64,000 nt of DNA from Nocardia uniformis NBRC 13702 (GCF_001613345.1 NZ_BDCE01000019.1:186001-250000); one strand, 5' to 3'. Positions 17,633-26,499 are shown, numbered from the stretch's first letter. The notes: generated from the letters alone by a model not told the origin. Numbers and translations are program-made.

Positions 17633-18532
17633 ATGGATGTCGATATCCGCGATCTGGAACTCCTGGAGGCGCTGGGGAGTCAGGGCACGCTGACCGCGGC
17701 CGCTCGTCACCTCTATGTCAGCCAGCCCGCGCTCAGCCAGCGATTGCTCCGCCTCGAAGAACGGCTGGGTATGCCGCTTTTCGATCGGCGCGGGCGAAAT
17801 CTGGTGCCCAACAATGCCGGTCAGCGCATGTTGCAGGCGGCGGGCCGCACGCTCGGCGAATTACGTTCGGCGCGACTGGATCTGCGCGAACTCGGCGAAG
17901 GAAAGGGGCGGCCGGTACGGATCGCCTCCCAGTGCGCGGCCAGCTTCGAGTGGATGCCGTCGGCGCTCAATACGTTCCGGCATCGAGCCCCCGGCACCGA
18001 TGTGCGGGTCGAGCCCATTCGCGATGACGACATGATCGACGCGCTGCTCGACGACCGCCTCGATATCGCGCTCATGGCGAAACTGGATCGTCGGGTGGAT
18101 CGGGTGCGGCTGGAGCGACTGTTCGACGACGAGATGCGCGCGGTGGTGAGTGCCCGGCACCCGTGGGCGAAGCGCGATTACATTACCGTCGCCGACTTCG
18201 AGGGTGTGCACATCGTGCTTCCCGATTCCTATGACCAGCAACGCATTCCAGCGCCGCCGCTACCGATTCCGACTGGTGCGCACTACGGCAAACTGACCAC
18301 GCTGGCCACCGGATTCGATGTGGTCGTGGAAATCGTCGCGGCCGGCGAGTCGGTGACGGTCATGCCGCAGTGGGTGGCCGATCGGGTACGGGACCGTAGC
18401 GATGTGACTCTGGTGCGTGTGGGTGCGGTACCGGAGCGGCGCACCTGGTACTGCGCCACTCGGCACGGCGAAACATCGCGCGCCGTCAAGGTTTTCGTCG
18501 ACCTGATCCTGGACCAGCTGGCCCGACGCTGA
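17633..18532 (+). CDS. LysR-family transcriptional regulator
   Basis: The 299-residue LysR protein has an N-terminal winged helix-turn-helix (ELLEALGSQGTLTAAARHLY, SQPALSQRLLRLEERLGMPL) and a periplasmic-binding-like effector domain from about residue 90 (RPVRIASQCAASFEW). It is divergent from the flavodoxin/NTF2/tautomerase operon. The 92-bp intergenic region (17541-17632) is AT-rich for this genome and contains a short dyad (ATAA-N7-TTAT), so control of that operon is likely. An AGGAGG lies about 14 nt before ATG 17633, longer than ideal. The effector is not predictable from sequence. Confidence 0.93.
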   Translation: MDVDIRDLELLEALGSQGTLTAAARHLYVSQPALSQRLLRLEERLGMPLFDRRGRNLVPNNAGQRMLQAAGRTLGELRSARLDLRELGEGKGRPVRIASQCAASFEWMPSALNTFRHRAPGTDVRVEPIRDDDMIDALLDDRLDIALMAKLDRRVDRVRLERLFDDEMRAVVSARHPWAKRDYITVADFEGVHIVLPDSYDQQRIPAPPLPIPTGAHYGKLTTLATGFDVVVEIVAAGESVTVMPQWVADRVRDRSDVTLVRVGAVPERRTWYCATRHGETSRAVKVFVDLILDQLARR

Positions 18533-18546
18533 CGGGCCGATCTGTT

Positions 18547-18646
18547 CAGCGCAGCCGAATCCGGCACAGTGCAGCTAAATCTGACTCAGCGCAGCTAAAT
18601 CTGGCTCAGTGCAGCTAAATCTGGCTCAGTGCAGCTGATTCTGCGC
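18547..18646. repeat. Five-unit 20-bp tandem repeat running through the pth stop codon
   Basis: Units start at 18547, 18567, 18587, 18607 and 18627 and share the core CAGYGCAGCTAAATCTGRCT; the outer two are more diverged. The last unit encodes the C-terminal AQNQLH and stop codon of pth. The 20-bp period is not a multiple of 3, and the repeat fills the gap between the convergent LysR and pth genes. Confidence 0.9.
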
Positions 18647-19207
18647 GGGCTCCAGGCCCACCCGGACGAGTAGTTCCACCGCGTCGGCAGCCTGCTCGAC
18701 AATGACTGGAAGCTCTTTGCGCTCCGGACCGGCGAACGGCTTCAGAACGAAATCGGCCGGATCCTGTCGGCCGGGCGGACGCCCGATACCGAAACGAACC
18801 CGCAGATAGTCCTTGGTGGTGAGGGCTTGCGAGACGGAGCGCAGGCCATTGTGGCCGCCTTCGCCACCGCCGCGCTTCAACCGAATACTGCCGAACGGCA
18901 GATCGAGTTCATCGTGCACGACAATGACCTCGGTGGGCGGCACGGAGAAGAAGCGGGCCAGCGCGGCCACCGGACGGCCGGACAGGTTCATATAGGTGCG
19001 CGGCTTGGCGATCAGCACCTTGCGCCCGTCCAAACGCGCTTCCAGGAGGTCCGCGCCGGACTTCTTGTGCACGGTGAAACGGCCGCTGACGCGCTCCGCG
19101 AGCGCGTCGGCGACCAGGAAACCGACATTGTGCCGGGTGCGCTCGTATTCGGGTCCGGGATTACCCAGTCCGATGACGAGCGCGGGCCCGGCAGTTGCCT
19201 CGGTCAC
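18626..19207 (-). CDS. pth: Peptidyl-tRNA hydrolase
   Basis: Pth releases peptides from peptidyl-tRNA that has dropped off the ribosome and recycles tRNA. The 193-residue protein has every signature: [20 protein letters not shown] with catalytic His26, [36 protein letters not shown] with the catalytic Asp, [15 protein letters not shown] and [19 protein letters not shown]. It follows rplY on the same strand by 35 bp, a pairing conserved in actinobacteria. Its last six codons and stop lie in a 20-bp tandem repeat, so the C-terminus has probably been altered relative to relatives; the catalytic core is untouched. Confidence 0.97.
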   Translation of the reverse strand: MTEATAGPALVIGLGNPGPEYERTRHNVGFLVADALAERVSGRFTVHKKSGADLLEARLDGRKVLIAKPRTYMNLSGRPVAALARFFSVPPTEVIVVHDELDLPFGSIRLKRGGGEGGHNGLRSVSQALTTKDYLRVRFGIGRPPGRQDPADFVLKPFAGPERKELPVIVEQAADAVELLVRVGLEPAQNQLH

Positions 19208-19242
19208 GACGGTGTCTTTACGAGAACCGTTGCGAAGCAGTA

Positions 19243-19857
19243 TTACTCGGCGGCCTCGGCGGTAGCGGCGTCGGCGGCGGCCTCGGCAGCCTCGGCCGCG
19301 GTGGGCTCGGCGGCGGGGGCGGTGATGACATTGACGATCAGGGCTTCCGGGTCACCGGCCAGGGTGACACCGGCGGGCAGCGTGATGCCGCCGGCGGTGA
19401 TCTGGGTGCCCGGCTCGAGGCCCTCGACGGAGACCTCGATGGACTCCGGCAGCTTCATGGCATCGGCCTCGACGGAGAGGACGTTGGTCTCCTGGGTGAC
19501 CAGGGTGCCCGAGGCGGCGTCGCCGGTGATCTCGACGAGCACGTCGACGACGACCTTCTCGCCGCGACGGATGACCAGCAGGTCGGCGTGCTCGATGTAG
19601 CGGCGGATCGGGTGAACGACCACGGACTTGGTCATCGCCAGGTGCTTCTTGCCCTCGATGTCGAGGTTCAGGATGGCGTTGGTGCCGTGCTCACGCAGGA
19701 CAGCGGCGAACGCCTTCGCGTCCACCGACAGGTGCTGCGGAACTTCATTGTGGCCGTACAGCACGGCCGGGACATTGCCGTCGCGGCGGGTACGGCGGGC
19801 AGCGCCCTTGCCGAATTCGGTGCGAACGGTGGCTGCGAGAAGATTCGCGTCGGACAT
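19243..19857 (-). CDS. rplY: Ribosomal protein bL25 (general stress protein CTC type)
   Basis: bL25 binds 5S rRNA in the 50S subunit. The 204-residue protein is the long CTC form: N-terminal L25 domain ([57 protein letters not shown]) then the C-terminal TL5/CTC beta domain ([33 protein letters not shown]), ending in an Ala/Glu-rich tail ([17 protein letters not shown]), as in mycobacteria. TAGGAG lies 11 nt before ATG 19857. Forms an operon with pth. Confidence 0.96.
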   Translation of the reverse strand: MSDANLLAATVRTEFGKGAARRTRRDGNVPAVLYGHNEVPQHLSVDAKAFAAVLREHGTNAILNLDIEGKKHLAMTKSVVVHPIRRYIEHADLLVIRRGEKVVVDVLVEITGDAASGTLVTQETNVLSVEADAMKLPESIEVSVEGLEPGTQITAGGITLPAGVTLAGDPEALIVNVITAPAAEPTAAEAAEAAADAATAEAAE

Positions 19858-20197
19858 GAGTGGTCTACTCCTACGGCTCGGACTCTGTCAGCTGCTCCAC
19901 CAGGGGACCCATCCCCGGCTGATGTTGGTCTTTCGTCGGGCGAAAGGAACGAACATGGATCGGCCAGCTTGCCGAGCCGCGTCGATCACGGTGGGCACGA
20001 ATGCCCTCCCTCGCCGAGACAACCCGAAGACCTTAACACGGGCAGACTTCGGCCCGAATCGCACCCCCTGTGCGCGTGACGTGCGCGTGCGCACTCCATT
20101 CGTAGCGTACGACCAGCGTCCCCGCACCGCATCTCGACCTCGAGATCACCAGCGTGAGCCGGTGGGCTACGAGGCCAGCCGCTCCTGCCGGGGCAGA

Positions 20198-20398
20198 TCA
20201 CGGGCGGCGGTGAAAGTGGCCGCAGCGCTGACTGCGGCGCTGGACGCGATCGGTGCCGGACAGCACCACCGGAACGACCGGTGCGCCGGTCGCCATGGCC
20301 ACCCGGATCACGCCGGTGCGGCCGCGATAGACGCGACCATCCGGTGAGCGCGTGCCCTCGGGGTAAATGGCCCACACCTCCCCCGCGTCGAGAATTCC
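20198..20398 (-). pseudogene. Relic of a PlsC-type 1-acyl-sn-glycerol-3-phosphate acyltransferase
   Basis: In the 588-bp gap between rplY and prfC, the reverse strand encodes a 66-codon fragment of a PlsC acyltransferase: ILDAGEVWAIYPEGTRSPDG, RVYRGRTGVIRVAMATGAP and VVPVVLSGTD, i.e. the EGTR and GAPVVPV motifs of the catalytic domain. The N-terminal HxxxxD half is missing (prfC begins instead) and the frame degenerates after SGTD. It is therefore a truncated remnant, not a functional gene. The remainder of 19858-20445 holds the rplY leader (a small TTTCG/CGAAA hairpin near 19930-19945) and no other gene. Confidence 0.85.
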
Positions 20399-20445
20399 CT
20401 CTCCCGGTACTCTGGAGCGGTTGCCGATGCCCCGAAGGAGCTCCC

Positions 20446-22068
20446 GTGACTTCCCCGACTACCCCGACCGACACCGTCCCCCGGCGGTTGGCCGAAGAGG
20501 TGGCGAGGCGGCGCACCTTCGCGGTGATCTCGCACCCCGACGCCGGTAAATCCACGCTCACCGAGGCCCTCGCGCTACACGCCAAGGTCATTTCCGAGGC
20601 GGGTGCGATTCACGGCAAGTCCGGGCGCAAATCCACCGTCTCCGACTGGATGGAAATGGAGAAGGCGCGCGGTATCTCGGTCAGCTCCACCGCGCTGCAG
20701 TTCGAATACGGCGACTGCGTCATCAATCTGGTGGATACCCCGGGCCACTCCGACTTCTCCGAAGACACCTATCGCGTGCTCACCGCCGTCGACGCGGCGG
20801 TCATGCTCATCGACGCCGCCAAGGGTCTCGAACCGCAGACGCTGAAGCTTTTCCAGGTGGCGCGCGACCGCGGGATTCCGGTCATCACCGTGATCAACAA
20901 GTGGGACCGGCCGGGTCAGGCACCCCTGGAACTGCTCGACGAGATCGTCGACCGCATCGGGCTCACCCCCACCCCGCTCTTCCTGCCGGTCGGTATCGCG
21001 GGCGATTTCCGCGGGCTGCTGCGGCGCGGCGAAGAGGGTACGGCGACCGAGTACATCCACTTCACCCGTACCGCGGGCGGCGCGACCATCGCCCCCGAGG
21101 AGAGCTACACGCCCGAGCAGGCCCTCCAACGCGAAGGCGATGTGTGGGTGACCGCCGCCGAGGAGAGCGAACTGCTCTCGGCCGCCGGGCAGGACCACGA
21201 TGAGGAACTGTTCCTCGCCGGGCACACCTCACCGGTCATCTACGCCTCCGCCATGCTGAATTTCGGGGTGCGCCAGATCCTCGACACACTCGTCGAACTC
21301 GCGCCGCCGCCGCACGGACGCAAGGACGTGAACGGCAACCCGCGCGGTACCACCGACCCGTTCAGCGCGGTCATCTTCAAGGTGCAGGCCGGTATGGATA
21401 CCGCGCACCGCGACCGGCTCGCATTCATGCGCGTGGTCTCCGGGGAATTCGAGCGCGGCATGGTCGTCACCCACGCCCAGACCGGACGACCGTTCGCCAC
21501 CAAGTACGCGCTCACCGTCTTCGGCCGGGAACGCACCACCGTCGATACCGCCTATCCGGGTGATGTGGTCGGCCTGGTCAATGCCAACGCACTGGCCCCC
21601 GGCCACACCCTGTACGCGGAGAAAAAGGTGGAATACCCGCCCATCCCGTCCTTCGCGCCGGAACACTTCGCCACCCTGCGCGCCCACACCGCGGATAAGT
21701 ACAAGCAGTTCCGCAAGGCCATCGACCAGCTCGACTCCGAAGGTGTTGTGCAGGTGCTGCGCAACGATCTGCGCGGCGACGCCTCCCCCGTACTGGCCGC
21801 GGTCGGCCCCATGCAGTTCGAGGTCGTCACGGCCCGCATGCTGTCGGAGTACAGCGTCAAGACCCATCTCGATCGACTGCCGTACTCGCTGGCCCGTCGC
21901 ACCGATCCCGAATCGGCCGTCGAGCTGGCGCGTCAGCGCGGCGTGGAGGTGTTCACCCGCACCGATGGCGTGCTGTTGGCGCTGTTCGGCGATAAGTGGA
22001 AGCTGGCGTACGTGCAGAAGGAATTGCCGAACCTGACGTTGGAACCGCTGGTCGCGGGCGCGGAGTAG
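20446..22068 (+). CDS. prfC: Peptide chain release factor 3 (RF3)
   Basis: RF3 is a translational GTPase that recycles RF1/RF2 after termination. The 540-residue protein has G1 SHPDAGKSTLTEALAL, the switch I region with STVSDWMEMEKARGISVSS, G3 VDTPGHSDFSEDTYR, and G4 VINKWDRPGQ, which separate it from EF-G. The C-terminal domains are intact (RPFATKYALTVFGRERTTVD, VGPMQFEVVTARMLSEYSVK). GTG 20446 has AAGGAG 5 nt upstream; a longer frame from 20281 reads through the PlsC relic and is rejected. Confidence 0.96.
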   Translation: MTSPTTPTDTVPRRLAEEVARRRTFAVISHPDAGKSTLTEALALHAKVISEAGAIHGKSGRKSTVSDWMEMEKARGISVSSTALQFEYGDCVINLVDTPGHSDFSEDTYRVLTAVDAAVMLIDAAKGLEPQTLKLFQVARDRGIPVITVINKWDRPGQAPLELLDEIVDRIGLTPTPLFLPVGIAGDFRGLLRRGEEGTATEYIHFTRTAGGATIAPEESYTPEQALQREGDVWVTAAEESELLSAAGQDHDEELFLAGHTSPVIYASAMLNFGVRQILDTLVELAPPPHGRKDVNGNPRGTTDPFSAVIFKVQAGMDTAHRDRLAFMRVVSGEFERGMVVTHAQTGRPFATKYALTVFGRERTTVDTAYPGDVVGLVNANALAPGHTLYAEKKVEYPPIPSFAPEHFATLRAHTADKYKQFRKAIDQLDSEGVVQVLRNDLRGDASPVLAAVGPMQFEVVTARMLSEYSVKTHLDRLPYSLARRTDPESAVELARQRGVEVFTRTDGVLLALFGDKWKLAYVQKELPNLTLEPLVAGAE

Positions 22069-22111
22069 AACAACCGCGTCACCGCGCACCTGCTTTCACC
22101 CGCGGACATTC

Positions 22112-22181
22112 CGTCATCCCGGCATGTATTTCCACGCCCTGGTCGAAGGTGGATTCCGACCAAAAGCACGCCGGAATGACG
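22112..22181. repeat. Palindromic intergenic repeat, copy C (diverged left arm)
   Basis: The right arm GTGGATTCCGACCAAAAGCA then CGCCGGAATGACG ends at 22181. The left arm begins CGTCATCCCGGCATG at 22112 but is degraded afterwards. It sits between prfC and the convergent NTF2-like gene. Confidence 0.82.
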
Positions 22182-22300
22182 GGAGCTCAGCCCACACCGG
22201 GAGCTCAGCCCAGCCCAGCCCATGAGAGGCGGCCAGCCCACGACGGGCGGCTCAGCCAATGACCGGCCGGCTCGAATCCATGACAGGCGGCTCAGCCCAT
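22182..22300. repeat. Degenerate short tandem repeat next to copy C
   Basis: Several loose units of about 18-22 bp with the theme CCCATGACAGGCGGCTCAG run from the end of copy C into the stop codon of the following reverse-strand gene. Low-complexity; function unknown. Confidence 0.55.
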
Positions 22301-22810
22301 GGTGGCGTCGGGAGGCGCGGGCTCCGTTCGCGTCGCATCCGCCGGGTCACGGGCGATCAGGCCCCAGCGGCTCGAGGTCAGGCGCAGGCTGGGTAGGTCC
22401 GAGAGCGAGAGCACCACTTCGTATGTGCGCTCGTATCCGGTGTGCGCGATGCGCCAGTGGCCGTCATCGCATTTGACGTACTTATCGGTGTAGAAGGCCG
22501 CGCCGCGCAGCAGCATATTGTGGCCCGGAATGAGGACCGTGTCGGCGAGGTACCAGGTGCCGGTGGCGGTATCGCCGTCGATATCGATCTCGGGGTGGTC
22601 GCAGCGGTGTTCGGTAATGACGTGTGGGCCCAGGGTGTTGCGCATGAACGCGAGGAAGGCGTCGCGGGACTCGAACTGGAGGTATTCGCTATAGGTCGCC
22701 GTCGCCTCCGGAACCATGGTGTCGGCGAACTCGTCCCACGCCTTGGTGTCGAGGGCGCGTAGGTAGCGGAACTTCAGCCGGCTGATCGCGGCGACGGCAT
22801 CGGAATCCAT
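22292..22810 (-). CDS. SnoaL-like / NTF2-fold protein
   Basis: This polyketide-cyclase-like (SnoaL_4) protein of about 172 residues contains VAAISRLKFRYLRALDTKAW, then DEFADTMVPEATATYSEYLQ, ITEHRCDHPEIDIDGDTATG and TDKYVKCDDGHWRIAHTGYE. These are typical of the actinobacterial nuclear-transport-factor-2 family with a small-molecule pocket; the substrate is unknown. Start choice is uncertain: ATG 22810 (MDSDAVAAIS) matches the usual family N-terminus but its GGGAGG is only 1 nt away, while ATG 22834 adds eight residues with no ribosome site. The last codons lie in a degenerate tandem repeat, so the C-terminal tail may be strain-specific. Confidence 0.85.
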   Translation of the reverse strand: MDSDAVAAISRLKFRYLRALDTKAWDEFADTMVPEATATYSEYLQFESRDAFLAFMRNTLGPHVITEHRCDHPEIDIDGDTATGTWYLADTVLIPGHNMLLRGAAFYTDKYVKCDDGHWRIAHTGYERTYEVVLSLSDLPSLRLTSSRWGLIARDPADATRTEPAPPDATMG

Positions 22811-22918
22811 ACCTCCCACAATCCCATCAGGCATGCGGAATTCTGCGGAGATTGTGTAGATCTGTACCGATTCGCTATCACCCCGGCATCTAGGTGGTAT
22901 GGGATGCCGGACGGCCGC

Positions 22919-23797
22919 TCAGGAGCTGATGCTGAAGCAGGTCTGACAGAAGTCCTCACCGAATTCGGTCAGGCGCAGGCTCTTTCGCACAATCTTGGGC
23001 GCGCGGCCCGCCTTCTTCAGCGCCGCCTCCACCAGCGGCTGTACCTCGAGGACCATATAGCGGCTCAACACCACCGGATCGTCGGAGTTCGCGAGCAGAC
23101 CCAGCCGGTTCAGGTTGATCAAATAGAGGCGGGACCGATCCGGATACCGCACGCCCGACTGCTCCGGCACCGAGGTCAGATCCCCCGACACCAGTTCGGA
23201 GCCGATACCCAGCGGCCGGTTGGTACGCACATCCACCGACGGCTGCGGCCCGTTCAAAGCCATATAGCGCAGGATGCGCGCCTCATCGGGGGCGAGCTGA
23301 TCGAGAATGCGGTCGTAGGCCGGGTGCACGTTCTCGGTGAAGTAGACATCGGCCGACCGAGCCAGCAGCGCGTCGCCGCGGCGGCGCAGATCATCGGCCG
23401 AGACCGAGCGGATCAGCGAACCGTTCACCGGAATCGCCGGTTGGCTCTGCCCCATGGGAGTCGGTACGTAACTGACGATTTCGCGCACCGACCCCTCGGT
23501 GACGCCGAGTGCGCTACGCGCGATGGACCGCAGCGCCGCCCCCGTGCGGTCGGCGATATCGGCCGACGATTCGCCGTCCATGGCCGCCTGGGTCAGCTGT
23601 TTGGTGACCTCGACGGTGGTACCGACCGCCCACTGTCCACTGCGCACCGCCGTACCGACCGCCAGCCCGGCCGCCCGGAAAGCGCCGCGAAGCAGCCGCG
23701 CCTCATTACTGATCTGCCGCTGCTCTACATCCGAGCTGCGTTCCACGGCACGGGAACCCGGACGGACCACTTCCTGCCCGGTCCTGTCGTCTGCCAC
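22919..23797 (-). CDS. Abi-alpha (DUF4393-like) family protein, paralogue 1
   Basis: This 292-residue protein shares its C-terminal half with the gene at 25494: HPAYDRILDQLAPDEARIL, GPQPSVDVRT, GVRYPDRSRLYLINLNRLGL and LTEFGEDFCQTCFS. I recognise the architecture as Abi-alpha/DUF4393, a family named after abortive-infection proteins but without established mechanism. The N-terminal region (LLRGAFRAAGLAVGTAVRSG) is moderately hydrophobic and could contact membrane. The C-terminus looks like a winged-helix-type module with a conserved cysteine. It is divergent from the DUF445 gene across 369 bp. A defence role is only suggested by the family name. Confidence 0.75.
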   Translation of the reverse strand: MADDRTGQEVVRPGSRAVERSSDVEQRQISNEARLLRGAFRAAGLAVGTAVRSGQWAVGTTVEVTKQLTQAAMDGESSADIADRTGAALRSIARSALGVTEGSVREIVSYVPTPMGQSQPAIPVNGSLIRSVSADDLRRRGDALLARSADVYFTENVHPAYDRILDQLAPDEARILRYMALNGPQPSVDVRTNRPLGIGSELVSGDLTSVPEQSGVRYPDRSRLYLINLNRLGLLANSDDPVVLSRYMVLEVQPLVEAALKKAGRAPKIVRKSLRLTEFGEDFCQTCFSISS

Positions 23798-24166
23798 GTC
23801 ACTACTCCGAAGTTCGCCAGGTGAACGAAACCGTCCACAGAATTATTGCTGCCGGCGGCCCCCCACGCACGGTGAACTCGGCAGCCATGCGAAGGCTACC
23901 CCGTCCACGCCCGGCGACACCCGCCCAACATGATCCCTGCCACCCGCCGAGGGAATGCGATACGGCTGTGTTGCCCGTCATTCTGACGGGCGAGTCCGCA
24001 TAGCGGAACAGTGCGGAGGTGCAGTGTGACTGAGATCTCGGACCAGACAAACCGGAACTGGACCCCTGTCCTGAATTCCCAATAAGGCCCCGCTGCCGAC
24101 GGGGTGCTAACTTGAGCGTGCCGGGTACAGCGGCTGGTACCGGGTAGGGGTAGGCAGGAGGGTTTC
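23798..24166. other. Divergent intergenic region between Abi-alpha 1 and the DUF445 gene
   Basis: No coding frame looks real here. A perfect 8-bp hairpin (GCCCGTCA-TTC-TGACGGGC) lies at 23973-23991, and CCCCG/CGGGG arms enclose a 7-nt loop around 24088-24104. The region should hold promoters for both the reverse-strand Abi-alpha gene and the forward DUF445/Abi-alpha pair. Confidence 0.5.
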
Positions 24167-25486
24167 GTGCTACAGAGTGTTATCCCCCATTCCATTTTGG
24201 TGGAGCTCATAACGATTCCATTATTTACGGGGGCCATCGGCTACATCACCAACTGGACCGGTGTGCTGATGCTGTTCAAACCGATCGCGTTTCACGGAAT
24301 CCGCACGCCCGGTCTCGCAATGGTATTTCCCTACTTGCCCAAGCGGATTCAGGTGCTGCCGCTACTGCAGTACGACGGACGGATGGGCTGGCAGGGCATC
24401 GTTCCTTCGCGCGCCGACAAGATGGCGTCCATCGCGGTGGACAAGGGGCTGGCCAAACTCGGTAGTGTCGCGGACTTCTATCGCGAACTCGAACCGGACA
24501 AGCTCGCTGAACATCTGACCGAGATAGCGGAAGTTCAGATTCGCGACATCGTGGAAGAGATCCTGCAGCGAGAACATCCGCAGCTCTGGTACAACCTCCC
24601 CACGCAGGTGCGGGAGTTGATCCACGAACGTGTTCGGCAGCAGTTGCCCGATATTCTGCGGGAACTCACCGATGAACTCGGCAACAACATCGATCAGCTG
24701 CTCGACGTCAAGCAGATGGTGATCCGCTACTTCCAGGCGCGACCGCAGTTGCTCAACAGCGTGTTTCAGGTGCTCGGCGCGAAAGAGCTACGATTCATGC
24801 AGAATTTCGGCTTCTACTTCGGCGCACCCATGGGCCTGTTACTGGTCGCCACCCTGCATCTGACCGGATGGTCGAGCCTGGTGGTGCTGCCGATCGGTGG
24901 AATCATTATCGGCTGGGTGGTGAACTGGGTCGGCATCAATATGATCTTCGCGCCCGCCTACCCGAAGTGGTGGTGCCCGTGGCGGCAGGGCCTGCTCATC
25001 AAGCGGCAGCCCGAAATCACCGAGGGCTACGCGGACCTGGTGTCGCGTGAGGTCATGACCATCGCCAATGTCGGCGACGAACTGCTCAACGGACCGCGCT
25101 CGGATCGCACCATCCAGATGCTCGAGGACACCCTGCGCCCGGCCGCCGACCGCGCGCTCGGCCCGGCCAAGGGAGCGGTCAGGTTCATGCTCGGTGGGCG
25201 CGACTACGACTCGCTGCAGTCGACACTCACGTCCGAGGCCGCGCGCATCGCGCCCATCGCCTTCGCCGATCCGGCGTTCAATGTGCAACAGAGCAAGCAG
25301 GTCTCGGAGTACATCGCCAAACAAATGGCGGCGCTGAAGCCACCGGAGTTCGTGGATATGCTGCGTTCGGCCATCAAACAAGACGAATGGCTTTTGTTCG
25401 TCCATGGCGGCGTGTTGGGACTGTTCGCGGGCTACGCTCACATCCTGGTCTTCGGAACAGAGGTAGCAGAGAAGTTTTGGCCGTAG
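24167..25486 (+). CDS. DUF445-family membrane protein
   Basis: This 439-residue protein has hydrophobic segments at the N-terminus (ELITIPLFTGAIGYITNWTG), in the middle (GAPMGLLLVATLHLTGW; VVLPIGGIIIGWVVNWVGIN) and at the C-terminus (FVHGGVLGLFAGYAHILVFG). They are separated by long charged helices (residues about 80-190 and 270-400). The duplicated ITNWTGV.MLF / VVNWVGINMIF motif, once per half, is characteristic of DUF445 (YheB-like) proteins. Function unknown. GTG 24167 has a strong AGGAGGG site. The Abi-alpha paralogue 2 gene begins 8 nt after the stop, so the two are co-transcribed. Confidence 0.85.
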   Translation: MLQSVIPHSILVELITIPLFTGAIGYITNWTGVLMLFKPIAFHGIRTPGLAMVFPYLPKRIQVLPLLQYDGRMGWQGIVPSRADKMASIAVDKGLAKLGSVADFYRELEPDKLAEHLTEIAEVQIRDIVEEILQREHPQLWYNLPTQVRELIHERVRQQLPDILRELTDELGNNIDQLLDVKQMVIRYFQARPQLLNSVFQVLGAKELRFMQNFGFYFGAPMGLLLVATLHLTGWSSLVVLPIGGIIIGWVVNWVGINMIFAPAYPKWWCPWRQGLLIKRQPEITEGYADLVSREVMTIANVGDELLNGPRSDRTIQMLEDTLRPAADRALGPAKGAVRFMLGGRDYDSLQSTLTSEAARIAPIAFADPAFNVQQSKQVSEYIAKQMAALKPPEFVDMLRSAIKQDEWLLFVHGGVLGLFAGYAHILVFGTEVAEKFWP

Positions 25487-25493
25487 AGGAAGC

Positions 25494-26321
25494 ATGGACG
25501 TGACCGAATCCGCTTCGGACAACGACGATTACCCGGAGTTTTCCACCGAACTCGTGGTACGACCGACCCCACCGGTACCCGCGGTGCCGGAACCCGCGCG
25601 ACCCGCGGCGGGCCCCGTGGGCAGCGTGGCGCGGGTGGCGTGGTCGGCGCTGGCCGGGGCGACGTCCTGGGGTCTCGGTACCGCGCTCGGCGTGACCGGG
25701 ACCGTCCTGCGCGGCAGTCTGGCCGGGCAGCCGCCGCGCGACATTCTCTCCGACGCCCATGCCCAGGTGCGTGATTCGATGCGCCGCGCGCTCGGCGTTC
25801 ATCCGACCGCCGAGGTCGAGGCCGCTCCCGAAACCTCCCCGGTGACCGAATTGCGGGCGCGCGGTGCGGAATTGCTGCGCCAGTCGGCCGACCTGCACTC
25901 CACGGACGTGAGCCATCCGGCCTACGCCCGCATTCTCGATCAGCTCGCCCCCGACGAAGCCCGGATCGTGCGCTACCTCTACCTCGACGGTCCGCAACCG
26001 GCCATCGACGTCCGCACCGGGCGCACCGGCAATGGTGGGCGGTTCAATCTCGTCGGCGACGACGCGGGTCTGCGCTACCCCGGCCGCATCGACGAATACC
26101 TCACCAACCTCCGCCGCCTCGGTCTCCTCGACTTCGGCCGCGAACCCCTCGGCAACCCCAACCGCTACCAGCTCCTCGAGTCCTTACCCGAGGTGCGGAA
26201 GTTGTTGAAAAGAGCCGGCTTCGGCACCAAGGTGCTCTACCGCAGCATCGAGCTCACCAGCTTCGGCGGGGGTTTCGTGCGGACCTGCCTACCGGTCCCG
26301 AGCCTGGATCAGGCGCTCTAA
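25494..26321 (+). CDS. Abi-alpha (DUF4393-like) family protein, paralogue 2
   Basis: This 275-residue paralogue of the protein at 22919 shares HPAYARILDQLAPDEARIV, GPQPAIDVRTGR, LRYPGRIDEYLTNLRRLGLL and a C-terminal LTSFGGGFVRTCL. The N-terminus is an acidic/Pro-rich linker, then a hydrophobic stretch (VAWSALAGATSWGLGTALGV). The start is 8 nt after the DUF445 stop. Sharing a conserved core with a divergent paralogue on the other side of a membrane protein suggests that the three products act together, possibly as a heteromeric complex. That is inference; no enzymatic motif is visible. Confidence 0.75.
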   Translation: MDVTESASDNDDYPEFSTELVVRPTPPVPAVPEPARPAAGPVGSVARVAWSALAGATSWGLGTALGVTGTVLRGSLAGQPPRDILSDAHAQVRDSMRRALGVHPTAEVEAAPETSPVTELRARGAELLRQSADLHSTDVSHPAYARILDQLAPDEARIVRYLYLDGPQPAIDVRTGRTGNGGRFNLVGDDAGLRYPGRIDEYLTNLRRLGLLDFGREPLGNPNRYQLLESLPEVRKLLKRAGFGTKVLYRSIELTSFGGGFVRTCLPVPSLDQAL

Positions 26322-26417
26322 CCGCGAATACCGGCAACCGCCACGGCATTCCACCGGCGCGGCGTGCGCCGCACCTTTCGACCCCGTCCCCCATCTTCAT
26401 GCGGGGCATGCGCCCAC

Positions 26418-26499
26418 CGTCATTCCGGCATGCTTTTGGCCGGAATCCACACCTGCTGCCCCAGAGTTGGATCCCGGCCGACAGCACACCGGGATGACG
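26418..26499. repeat. Palindromic intergenic repeat, copy D
   Basis: The left arm CGTCATTCCGGCATGCTTTT is the consensus form; the right arm ends GGGATGACG at 26499. An extra right-end fragment (CAGCACGCCGGGATGACA) follows at about 26509-26526. It lies between the convergent Abi-alpha 2 and ABC-F genes. Confidence 0.9.
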
